6,514 nucleotides of DNA from Pseudomonadota bacterium (GTDB taxonomy: Bacteria > Pseudomonadota > Alphaproteobacteria > Acetobacterales > Acetobacteraceae): the NCBI GenBank assembly GCA_021798375.1, contig JAJZHU010000139.1:1-6514 (forward strand), given 5' to 3'. The notes under the pieces are model-generated. The model saw only the letters and a program-made list of their open reading frames with translations, made no database searches and was not told the origin of the DNA. Below, piece after piece: positions 1 to 5,946 of the stretch (its first letter is position 1; each line of letters opens with the position of its first letter). Made by a program: the position numbers and the translations under genes.

Positions 1-2154
1 CAACAGATTATCGACCGCGGCGAACACGCTGATTTTCGGCGTTAGGCGATAGCTGGCATTTAAATTAACCACGAAAAATGTACCCGTGGTCTTGTTCTGA
101 TTCGATTCATCGCCGAACAAATAAGCACCGCTTTGCAATTTTGCCGTGCTGCCCAGGGTTAGATCATCCGTGACATCGTCGCTGATGCCGAATTTCAACA
201 CATGTTCCGGCACGCCGGGCAGATGATCGCCGGGACGCACAAAGATATTGCCGTTGGCATCGGCGTAGGGATTAAGCGGGCTCGACAATGTCAGCGGGGT
301 TTGAAAACTGGCATCGGTCAGGCTGTAAGAGACCCAGAAATCCAGCGGTCCCTGAAGGTAAGCCGCACTGGCGTCCACACCTTGCCTGCGGGTGGAGGGT
401 ACATTCTGAAAATACGCCAATCCCGGCGTGGCGCTGCTTTCAAAAATAATATCGTCGCGCGAATCGGTGCGATATAAACCAAGCGCCCACGACCACGCAT
501 GATCATGCCCGCGCCAGCCAATTTCATAACCGCGGGCAATCACCTGCTTCAGAGGCGGATCGCCGACGAAGAAATTCGCCAGCGTGCAAGGACTGCTGGG
601 GCCGGCGCAGGAAAGCTCGGCCGGATTGGGTGTGCGATTGGCTTCCGAGACACCAGCATAAAATGTCCAGACCTTGTTCGCATGCCAACTCAACCCCGCC
701 GAGGGATTGAGATGATCATAATTATTGGCGCCGCTGATCGCGCCGCCATTGAAATCATGCAAATCCAGATTGGCGATATTTTCACGCGCGCCAAGCGTCA
801 GCGCCAGATTGGGCGTGATGGCGAAAACATCGGACAGATAAATCCCGGTTGAAACGCTGGTGATGCCGACATGCACCGGTGCTATCGCGGCGGCGGGATC
901 GACAAACACGATGCCGGGTCCAACGAACGCGCGCCCAATTGTCATGCCGCCAAGCGCGGCGCTGGCGCTGAATGTTGAAAATGCAACATCCCCGGCGACG
1001 CCTGCCAGAAATTTATTGGAACGCGCCAACACATCCTGATCGTCGGAAAATTGCACGGTGCTGCCTAGACGGTTTGTATTCACCGTCTGCACATTGAGCT
1101 GGGTATAAGGTCCGCCATTGCGAAAATCGGTGATGGGCGCGCCGCTCACCGTGACAAGCGGGGTTGCGCCATCGCACAAATACCCCGGCGCGGCGCAGAC
1201 ATTTACATTCGCCGTGTTGCCGTTGACGATTTTCTGCCGGTAATTTTCAACATAGAACGTCGCCTGCAGCGATTTTCCGGTGGCAATATCATAGGTTACA
1301 TGCTGATTGATCTGCAAAACCTTGTCGATGGTAAGATTGGGCGAGGTAAATGCCGCACGCGGATCGGCATCGATCAATTGCACCGGCGTGGTGCCGGGAC
1401 CATTCAGACGGTCCTCGGCGCTGGTGACGCCAAGGCTGTAGCTGCCGCCACTGCCGACATGATCGAAACGGCCATAGAATTGCCCGACCTGGCTCACCGA
1501 ATGATCGCGCCAGCCATGGTCATAGGTTCCCGAAGCCGCCACATAAATCGCATTATTGCCTCGCGCCGCGCCATATTCCATTTCCGGATTGCCATAACCC
1601 GTGGTCCCACCCTCCAGCGACAATTCGCCACCCGGAGAATTAAATCCGTTTTTCAACTCGACCGAGAGACCGCCGCCGAGCGCATTCAACCCGAAGATCG
1701 GGTTGGCGCCTTCCAAATTGATGGATTTGATTGCATTATCGGGGAACAGCCCCCAATTCACCGTATCGCCAAACGGCTCGTTGAACCGCACCCCATCGAC
1801 ATAAACCGCCAGGCCCTGCCCATTGCCCAACAACGGCGAGGCCTCGAAGCCATGATAGAGCAAATTCGGCGCCACCATATTGCCTTGCGCATCGTCCAAC
1901 ACCACGCCGGGAGCGACGGCCGCCAGCGCATCGGTCGCGGTCCTGGTGCCGGTGCGGGCCATCTCGGCGCCCGAAAGCGCGACCACGCCGGCCGGCACCT
2001 GATCGAGATCAAGCCCATTGCCGATCAGCAAACGGTGATAAAGCACCTCGATCGTCTCGATCACGCTGGTGTGAATGCCGGCGTCCGGATTGCTTTGCGC
2101 CAAAGCGGGAAGCGTTACGAACATGGCGGCCAAGGCAAAACCAACCCGCCGCAT
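1..2154 (-). CDS. TonB-dependent outer-membrane receptor (3' end beyond window)
   Basis: Predicted outer-membrane beta-barrel that imports a scarce ligand using energy from TonB-ExbB-ExbD. The minus frame is open for 718 codons from ATG at 2154 down to position 1 with no stop, so the C-terminus is outside the window. Residues 1-19 form a signal peptide (Arg-Arg, hydrophobic core, cleavage after ALA before Gln20). A TonB-box-like ETIEV lies at 33-37. The plug follows, about 45-170, with VYVDGVRFNEPFGDTVNW near 117-134 and NPIFGLNALGGGLSVE at about 151-166. The rest is barrel, including SEANRTPNPAEL and YRTDSRDDIIF followed by YFQNV and TRRQGV, which are typical of this receptor class. There is no N-terminal STN signalling domain, so sigma/anti-sigma signalling is unlikely. 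Two CX6C pairs (C320/C327, C516/C523) fall in probable outer loops. Judging by the family, a few tens of residues are missing. An in-frame GTG at 2172, just after a TAG, is an alternative start, but ATG gives the better signal peptide. The ligand cannot be told. Confidence 0.93.
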   Translation of the reverse strand, partial: MRRVGFALAAMFVTLPALAQSNPDAGIHTSVIETIEVLYHRLLIGNGLDLDQVPAGVVALSGAEMARTGTRTATDALAAVAPGVVLDDAQGNMVAPNLLYHGFEASPLLGNGQGLAVYVDGVRFNEPFGDTVNWGLFPDNAIKSINLEGANPIFGLNALGGGLSVELKNGFNSPGGELSLEGGTTGYGNPEMEYGAARGNNAIYVAASGTYDHGWRDHSVSQVGQFYGRFDHVGSGGSYSLGVTSAEDRLNGPGTTPVQLIDADPRAAFTSPNLTIDKVLQINQHVTYDIATGKSLQATFYVENYRQKIVNGNTANVNVCAAPGYLCDGATPLVTVSGAPITDFRNGGPYTQLNVQTVNTNRLGSTVQFSDDQDVLARSNKFLAGVAGDVAFSTFSASAALGGMTIGRAFVGPGIVFVDPAAAIAPVHVGITSVSTGIYLSDVFAITPNLALTLGARENIANLDLHDFNGGAISGANNYDHLNPSAGLSWHANKVWTFYAGVSEANRTPNPAELSCAGPSSPCTLANFFVGDPPLKQVIARGYEIGWRGHDHAWSWALGLYRTDSRDDIIFESSATPGLAYFQNVPSTRRQGVDASAAYLQGPLDFWVSYSLTDASFQTPLTLSSPLNPYADANGNIFVRPGDHLPGVPEHVLKFGISDDVTDDLTLGSTAKLQSGAYLFGDESNQNKTTGTFFVVNLNASYRLTPKISVFAAVDNLL

Positions 2155-2217
2155 TGGAACACAAAAGCCCACCTAAACAATATCCCCGTCGCCACAAATC
2201 ATAACGTGCCCCGGCCA

Positions 2218-2256
2218 GGGCTTGCGGTTAACCTGCTGCCTCCGGTGGGCAAGCCC
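2218..2256. repeat. Inverted repeat, 8-bp perfect arms, in divergent intergenic region
   Basis: GGGCTTGC (2218-2225) and GCAAGCCC (2249-2256) are perfect complements separated by 23 nt. The interval begins with the palindrome GGTTAACC (2226-2233). In RNA either strand could fold into a stem in a 5' leader, and as DNA it could be an operator. No T-run follows on either strand, so it does not look like an intrinsic terminator. Its role is unknown. Confidence 0.5.
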
Positions 2257-2293
2257 CCCTCATCAACCGGTGGTTTCATATCAACATACCCAC

Positions 2294-2298
2294 AGGAG
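2294..2298 (+). promoter_or_regulatory. Shine-Dalgarno AGGAG that fixes the TTG start
   Basis: AGGAG is followed by a 7-nt spacer and then TTG at 2306. No ATG is available nearby in this frame. This site is the main reason for placing the small protein's start at 2306 rather than at the upstream in-frame TTG at 2222, which lies inside the inverted repeat and lacks a well-spaced ribosome binding site. Confidence 0.75.
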
Positions 2299-2305
2299 TT
2301 GTAAC

Positions 2306-2500
2306 TTGGCAAAAATCGAACAGATCGAACTGGAACATCATCGCGGGCAGATCATTCAGGATGTGAAAGATCTGGTCGAAAAATACCGCGCGATTTTCGA
2401 TTGGGACGTGCCGGAAATCGACCAAAAAGCCGCGGACAGGCTGATTTTGGGTGAAATTGACAAGGCTTTGGCGGCGGTTAGAGCAAAATTGCTGGAATGA
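2306..2500 (+). CDS. Small acidic helical protein of unknown function (64 aa, TTG start)
   Basis: I do not recognise a characterised family. From TTG at 2306 the product is 64 residues beginning MAKIEQIELEHHRGQ. It has no Cys, signal peptide or membrane segment. It looks like two amphipathic helices, roughly residues 4-31 and 37-62, joined by a turn containing FDWDVPE (31-37), with many Glu/Asp and Lys/Arg: a soluble, probably cytoplasmic helical hairpin that may dimerise or bind a partner. A frame extension to TTG at 2222 would add 28 residues rich in Cys, Pro and His that look unlike the rest, which argues that it is untranslated. It is divergent from the receptor and 89 bp upstream of the HdeD-family gene on the same strand, so co-transcription with the latter is possible but unproven. 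The well-placed ribosome binding site and protein-like composition support a real gene. Function unknown. Confidence 0.75.
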   Translation: MAKIEQIELEHHRGQIIQDVKDLVEKYRAIFDWDVPEIDQKAADRLILGEIDKALAAVRAKLLE

Positions 2501-2544
2501 AGATTCTGCCCTGATTGCGATTCCGATTCCATTCACCTTCGCCA

Positions 2545-2561
2545 CGCTCTAAAATAGAGCG
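2545..2561. repeat. Perfect palindrome CGCTCTA-AAA-TAGAGCG upstream of HdeD-family gene
   Basis: Seven-base perfect arms (2545-2551 and 2555-2561) flank a 3-base AAA centre, 28 bp before the HdeD-family ATG. The arms carry the same TAGAGC core as the palindromic units at 3183-3299, so this may be a minimal member of that repeat family. TAAAAT at 2550-2555 resembles a -10 box, but no clear -35 accompanies it, so an operator over a promoter is only a possibility. No T-run follows, which argues against a terminator for the small gene. Confidence 0.55.
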
Positions 2562-2589
2562 CTTCAATCAAAAACAAGGATAATCAGCC

Positions 2590-3177
2590 ATGCGATCAAA
2601 CCCGCCATCCGCCGATGCCGACCTGTCAACCGTTCTCACCCGCGCACTGCACGATCACTGGGGCTGGTTTCTGGCCGAGGGCATCGTCCTTACCGTGCTT
2701 GGGCTGGGCGCAATGATCCTGCCAAGCTTTGCCGGCGTCGTCGCGACGATCGTGCTGGGGTGGCTGCTTTTGATGGCCGGTCTGGTAGGGCTCATTGCCA
2801 CCTTTAAAACACGGCAAGCGCCCGGATTCGCCTTATCGCTGCTGTCGGCGCTGCTGGCCTTGTTCGTCGGCGCGGTATTGGTGTGGAATCCCCTGAGCGG
2901 TGTCGTCACGCTCACCTATGTGCTCACCGCCTATTTCGTCATCGATGGCTTTTTGATGATTTTCCTCGCCATCGACCATCGCCGCCAACTGTCGGGCAGG
3001 TGGCAGTGGGTGCTGATCAACGGCATCGTCGATTTGATCCTCGCCGCCATCATCATCGCCGGTATGCCCGGCACATTGGTCTGGGTGCTTGGCCTGCTGA
3101 TCGGCATCGACATGCTGTTCGGCGGCGGCTCGCTGATCGCCATGGCGTTGGAGGCCCACAAACCCGCGGCCAAATGA
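2590..3177 (+). CDS. HdeD/DUF308 family integral membrane protein
   Basis: A 195-residue inner-membrane protein with six predicted hydrophobic segments at about 25-45, 49-71, 79-99, 105-128, 138-158 and 162-187, which is the length and topology of the HdeD family. The pattern of paired helices, WFLAEGIVLTVLGLGAMILP early on and GLLIGIDMLFGGGSLI near the end, is characteristic. E. coli HdeD is linked to acid resistance at high cell density, but most relatives are uncharacterised, so an acid-stress role here is only a family-based suggestion. ATG at 2590 is preceded by AAGGA (2576-2580) with a 9-nt spacer. The roughly 20-residue N-terminus before the first helix is hydrophilic, and the C-terminal tail is short and basic (HKPAAK). 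No partner such as hdeA or hdeB is nearby. Upstream lies a palindrome, downstream the repeat cluster. The family call is fairly firm, the physiological role is not. Confidence 0.85.
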   Translation: MRSNPPSADADLSTVLTRALHDHWGWFLAEGIVLTVLGLGAMILPSFAGVVATIVLGWLLLMAGLVGLIATFKTRQAPGFALSLLSALLALFVGAVLVWNPLSGVVTLTYVLTAYFVIDGFLMIFLAIDHRRQLSGRWQWVLINGIVDLILAAIIIAGMPGTLVWVLGLLIGIDMLFGGGSLIAMALEAHKPAAK

Positions 3178-3182
3178 CACCC

Positions 3183-3230
3183 TAGAGCATGATCGCCGCA
3201 GGTTGAATAACACGTAGGCGTGAATCATGC
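3183..3230. repeat. Intergenic palindromic repeat, unit 1 (TAGAGCATGAT type)
   Basis: Starts with TAGAGCATGAT and ends with ATCATGC. GCATGAT (3187-3193) and ATCATGC (3224-3230) are perfect 7-bp inverted arms. Inside is a second small hairpin, CACG (3211-3214) with CGTG (3219-3222) around a TAGG loop. It is followed by an A-rich linker, GTAAAAACAAAAA, leading directly to unit 2. The TAGAGCATGAT head matches what I remember of short dispersed palindromic repeats in alphaproteobacteria; copy number in this genome cannot be seen here. Confidence 0.6.
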
Positions 3231-3243
3231 GTAAAAACAAAAA

Positions 3244-3299
3244 GCTAGAGCACGTTCGTCGCACGTATATGGTTCAACGTGATCCGAACGTGCTCTAGC
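3244..3299. repeat. Intergenic palindromic repeat, unit 2 (15-bp perfect arms)
   Basis: GCTAGAGCACGTTCG (3244-3258) and CGAACGTGCTCTAGC (3285-3299) are perfect complements over 15 bp. The 26-nt interior holds a nested stem, CACGT (3262-3266) with ACGTG (3277-3281). It shares the TAGAGCA head with unit 1 and the GCTCTA core with the palindrome at 2545-2561. It fills the gap between the HdeD-family gene and the phosphorylase and ends 2 bases before the latter's ribosome binding site. As RNA it would be a strong hairpin. There is no T-run after it, so classic intrinsic termination is not indicated. A REP-like mobile repeat is the most likely nature. Confidence 0.7.
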
Positions 3300-3301
3300 C
3301 C

Positions 3302-3305
3302 GGAG
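3302..3305 (+). promoter_or_regulatory. glgP: Ribosome binding site GGAG of the phosphorylase gene
   Basis: GGAG precedes two consecutive ATG codons, at 3310 (4-nt spacer) and 3313 (7-nt spacer). The usual spacing favours 3313. The site begins immediately after the 15-bp palindrome arm ending at 3299, so a folded hairpin would sit against it. Confidence 0.6.
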
Positions 3306-3312
3306 CGCCATG

Positions 3313-5850
3313 ATGAGCGAACAAAGCTGGGGATGCCGGCCAAAAGATCCCTTTCCCACCGCGGACATCGAGGGCTACGACTTATTGGCCCAGATCGCGC
3401 TCGACATGCGATCCTCGTGGAACCACGCCACAGACCAACTCTGGCAACAATTGGACCCATTGCTGTGGGAACTCACCCACAATCCCTGGGTCGTTCTGCA
3501 AACGGTTTCACGGGAAAAGCTGAAAGACACACTGGCCGATCCCGCTTTTCGCAAAACCATCGACGATCTGATCCAAACCCACGACAAGGCGGCGGCGGCG
3601 CCCACTTGGTTTCAACAATTCGCACCATCCTCCGCGCTTCAATCCGTGGCCTATTTCAGCATGGAATTCATGTTGAGCGAAGGATTGCCAATCTATTCGG
3701 GCGGACTTGGCAATGTGGCGGGCGATCAGCTCAAGGCGGCCAGCGATCTTGGCGTTCCGGTCATCGGCGTGGGGCTGCTCTATCAACAAGGCTATTTTCG
3801 CCAGGTGATCAACGCCGGCGGCGCGCAAGAGGCCGTGTTCCCCTATAACGATCCGGGACAATTGCCGATCACGCCGCTGCGTTTGCCGAACGGAGAATGG
3901 CTGCGCCTGCAACTCGACCTGCCCGGCTACCCGATCTGGTTTCGCGCCTGGCAGGCCCGGGTGGGCCGGGTGACGCTCTATCTGCTCGACAGCAACGACG
4001 CGGCGAATTTCCCGCCCTATCGCAGCATCACCAGCGAGCTTTACTGCGGCGACCCATACACGCGGCTGATGCAGGAAATGATTTTGGGGATTGGCGGGTG
4101 GCAGATGCTGGTGGCGCTGGGCATCGAGCCCGAAGTCTGCCATCTGAACGAAGGACATGCGGCGCTGGCCGTGCTGGAACGCGCGCGAAGCTTCATGCAA
4201 ACAAGTGGGCTTTCGTTCGAGGCCGCCCTGGCGGCAACGCGCGCGGGCAATCTGTTCACCACTCACACCGCCGTAACCGATGGCTTCGATCGCTTCCCGC
4301 CGGCGCTGATCGAGCGTTGTCTGGGCGATTACGCGCGCACCCAACTGGGTGTGACATTGCATGATTTTCTCGCCCTCGGCCGGCAAGATCCGACTGACCC
4401 GAATGAAAATTTCAACATGGCCTATCTGGCGATCCGGGGCAGCGGTGCCGTGAACGGCGTCAGCCGCCTGCACGGCGGGATAAGCCGCCGGCTGTTCGCC
4501 CCGCTGTTTCCACGCTGGCCCGTGTGCGAAGTGCCGATCGGCCATGTCACCAACGGCGTCCACGTGCCAACCTGGGATTCCGAGGCCGCCGACCAGTTAT
4601 GGACCGAGGCCTCCAACAAAGACCGCTGGCTGGGCACCACCGAAACGCTGGGCGATGCCATTCGCCGGGTGCCCGATGCCGCGCTGTGGCAATTTCGCGC
4701 CACAGGCCGGGCCGCATTGGTCGAATATGCGCGCGCGCGTCTGTCCTTGCAGTTGGCCTCGTCGGGCGCTTCCCCCGGAGAGGTCGAGGGGGCCAGGCAT
4801 TTGTTCGATCCGCGGGTTCTAACGCTCGGATTCGCCCGCCGTTTCGCCACCTACAAACGGCCCAACCTGCTGCTGCACGATCCCGAACGGCTGCGGCGGC
4901 TTCTGACCAATCCCGAATTCCCGGTCCAGTTGATCCTGGCCGGCAAGGCGCATCCCGAAGATCGCAACGGCCAGGCCCTGATCTTGCAATGGACCCAATT
5001 CATCCGCCGCCCCGATGTGCGCCCGCACGCCATCTTCCTCGCCGATTACGACATGTTGCTGACCGAACAATTGGTACGAGGGGTCGATGTCTGGCTCAAC
5101 ACGCCGCGCCGTCCTTGGGAAGCAAGCGGCACCAGCGGCATGAAAATACTGGTCAATGGCGGTCTGAATATTTCCGAGCTCGACGGCTGGTGGGCCGAGG
5201 CCTATGCGCCCGAAGTGGGATGGGCGATCGGCGACGGCCAGGAACATGGCGACGACCCCGCCTGGGACGCGTTCGAGGCCGGGCAGCTTTACGATCTGCT
5301 GGAACATGAAGTGATCCCCGCCTTTTATACACGCGATCAACATGGCATCGCCAACGCCTGGGTGATGCGGATGCGCGAGAGCATGGCCCGCCTCACGCCG
5401 CGCTTTTCCAGCAATCGCACGGTGCGCGATTACACCACGCAATATTACCTCCCCGCCGCCGCCCGCTATCGGCAACGCACCGCCGCTTCCGGGCAAACCG
5501 GCGCGGCCATCGCCGAACTGCGGCACGAACTCGACCGCGAATGGAACGCGCTGCGCTTTGGTCCGGTCAAGATCGAAAGCGGCGACGGGTCGCACCGGTT
5601 TGAAATCAAGGCCGGTCTCGGCGCGATCGACCCCGCGAAGGTGCGAATCGAACTTTATGCCGACGGCTTCGGCGGCAATCCCCCCGAGCGTCACGAAATG
5701 ACCGGCGTGCGCCAACCGGACGGCGATTATCTATACGCCGCCGCCATGGCTGCCACCCGCCCAGGCACGGATTTTACCGTGCGGGCCATCCCGAAAGACG
5801 ATAAAATAGCAATCCCGCTGGAAGATGCGCGGATCATCTGGCAGCGCTGA
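3313..5850 (+). CDS. glgP: Alpha-glucan (glycogen/maltodextrin) phosphorylase, GT35, DUF3417-type
   Basis: Cytosolic enzyme that splits terminal alpha-1,4-linked glucose from glycogen or maltodextrins with phosphate, giving glucose-1-phosphate; it needs pyridoxal phosphate. Counting from ATG 3313 (845 aa; ATG 3310 would add one Met), the N-terminal ~115 residues match the DUF3417 segment of the 'alpha-glucan family phosphorylase' branch. Catalytic-domain landmarks follow in order: YFSMEF 114-119, PIYSGGLGNVAGD 126-138, HLNEGHA 277-283, TTHTAVTDGFDRFP from 316, NGVHVPTW 414-421, FARRFATYKR 507-516, AGKAHPEDRNGQ from 543, and NTPRRPWEASGTSGMK ending at Lys611, the expected PLP Schiff-base lysine. 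A beta-rich C-terminal part (about 750-845) completes it. No motif is broken. One mild oddity is TTHTA where relatives usually have TTHTP. Upstream is the palindromic repeat cluster; downstream, 96 bp away, is purM. No glycogen-synthesis genes adjoin it. Enzyme class is secure; preference for glycogen or maltodextrin is not readable. Confidence 0.95.
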   Translation: MSEQSWGCRPKDPFPTADIEGYDLLAQIALDMRSSWNHATDQLWQQLDPLLWELTHNPWVVLQTVSREKLKDTLADPAFRKTIDDLIQTHDKAAAAPTWFQQFAPSSALQSVAYFSMEFMLSEGLPIYSGGLGNVAGDQLKAASDLGVPVIGVGLLYQQGYFRQVINAGGAQEAVFPYNDPGQLPITPLRLPNGEWLRLQLDLPGYPIWFRAWQARVGRVTLYLLDSNDAANFPPYRSITSELYCGDPYTRLMQEMILGIGGWQMLVALGIEPEVCHLNEGHAALAVLERARSFMQTSGLSFEAALAATRAGNLFTTHTAVTDGFDRFPPALIERCLGDYARTQLGVTLHDFLALGRQDPTDPNENFNMAYLAIRGSGAVNGVSRLHGGISRRLFAPLFPRWPVCEVPIGHVTNGVHVPTWDSEAADQLWTEASNKDRWLGTTETLGDAIRRVPDAALWQFRATGRAALVEYARARLSLQLASSGASPGEVEGARHLFDPRVLTLGFARRFATYKRPNLLLHDPERLRRLLTNPEFPVQLILAGKAHPEDRNGQALILQWTQFIRRPDVRPHAIFLADYDMLLTEQLVRGVDVWLNTPRRPWEASGTSGMKILVNGGLNISELDGWWAEAYAPEVGWAIGDGQEHGDDPAWDAFEAGQLYDLLEHEVIPAFYTRDQHGIANAWVMRMRESMARLTPRFSSNRTVRDYTTQYYLPAAARYRQRTAASGQTGAAIAELRHELDREWNALRFGPVKIESGDGSHRFEIKAGLGAIDPAKVRIELYADGFGGNPPERHEMTGVRQPDGDYLYAAAMAATRPGTDFTVRAIPKDDKIAIPLEDARIIWQR

Positions 5851-5872
5851 TGCGATCAGGGCCAGGGAATTT

Positions 5873-5919
5873 ACCACAAAGTCCGGCCGTCGGCTTGCGT
5901 CCAAGGCCCGCTTTGTGGT
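5873..5919 (+). promoter_or_regulatory. Stem-loop between glgP and purM (9-bp perfect arms)
   Basis: ACCACAAAG (5873-5881) and CTTTGTGGT (5911-5919) pair perfectly across a 29-nt loop. The loop can fold further: GGCC (5885-5888) with GGCC (5905-5908), or CTTG (5894-5897) with CAAG (5902-5905). It begins 23 nt after the phosphorylase stop and ends 15 nt before the purM ribosome binding site. The following bases are not a T-run, so it is a poor intrinsic terminator. It could stabilise the glgP mRNA 3' end or act as a purM leader structure. No known purine or ZTP riboswitch pattern is recognisable. Confidence 0.5.
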
Positions 5920-5946
5920 TCTGTCCCGCCTCTTGGAGGGCCGAAC

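Larger units (their letters stand above)
2155..2305. promoter_or_regulatory. Divergent intergenic region between receptor and small protein genes
   Basis: These 151 bp must carry the 5' signals of both divergent genes. On the minus strand a TATGAT hexamer (2203 down to 2198) could be a -10 box for the receptor, but no good -35 box sits 17 bp upstream, so it is a weak candidate. The only purine-rich stretch upstream of the receptor ATG is AGGTGGG, about 14 nt away, which is farther than ideal. An 8-bp inverted repeat and a 7-bp direct repeat (CCGGTGG at 2242-2248 and 2267-2273) lie in the half nearest the small gene. I see no convincing Fur box or cobalamin-riboswitch B12 box. That the region is regulatory is inferred from its position. 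Confidence 0.45.

Noticed and set aside
1300..2304. Long plus-strand open frame (about 334 codons) antisense to the receptor
   Set aside because: Its translation is rich in Arg, Ile, His and Gln in a way typical of a reverse-strand shadow, it has no recognisable domain, and the opposite strand carries a clear full-length TonB-dependent receptor.
2222..2305. N-terminal extension of the small protein from the upstream TTG at 2222
   Set aside because: The extra 28 residues (Cys, Pro and His rich) differ from the rest, overlap the inverted repeat, and lack a well-spaced Shine-Dalgarno; the AGGAG at 2294 serves the TTG at 2306.
2155..2305. Cobalamin riboswitch, SRP RNA or Fur box upstream of the receptor
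   Set aside because: A GGAGGCAGCAGG stretch on the minus strand recalls parts of a B12 box or the SRP core, but the required pairing partners are absent. No AT-rich Fur-like inverted repeat is present either.
3244..3299. Intrinsic terminator for the HdeD-family gene
   Set aside because: The stem is strong but is followed by CGGAGCGCC rather than a T-run, and its ends match the repeat family; a REP-like element explains it better.
3839..3848. Possible frameshift or truncated alternative protein in the phosphorylase 5' part (plus frame 3279-3848)
   Set aside because: The main frame runs without interruption through every conserved phosphorylase motif, so the overlapping frame is a shadow.
3508..4563. 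Minus-strand open frame of about 351 codons opposite the phosphorylase
   Set aside because: It lies wholly within the glgP coding region, shows no recognisable domain, and is explained by codon bias creating an open antisense frame. The same holds for the minus frame at 4819-5715.
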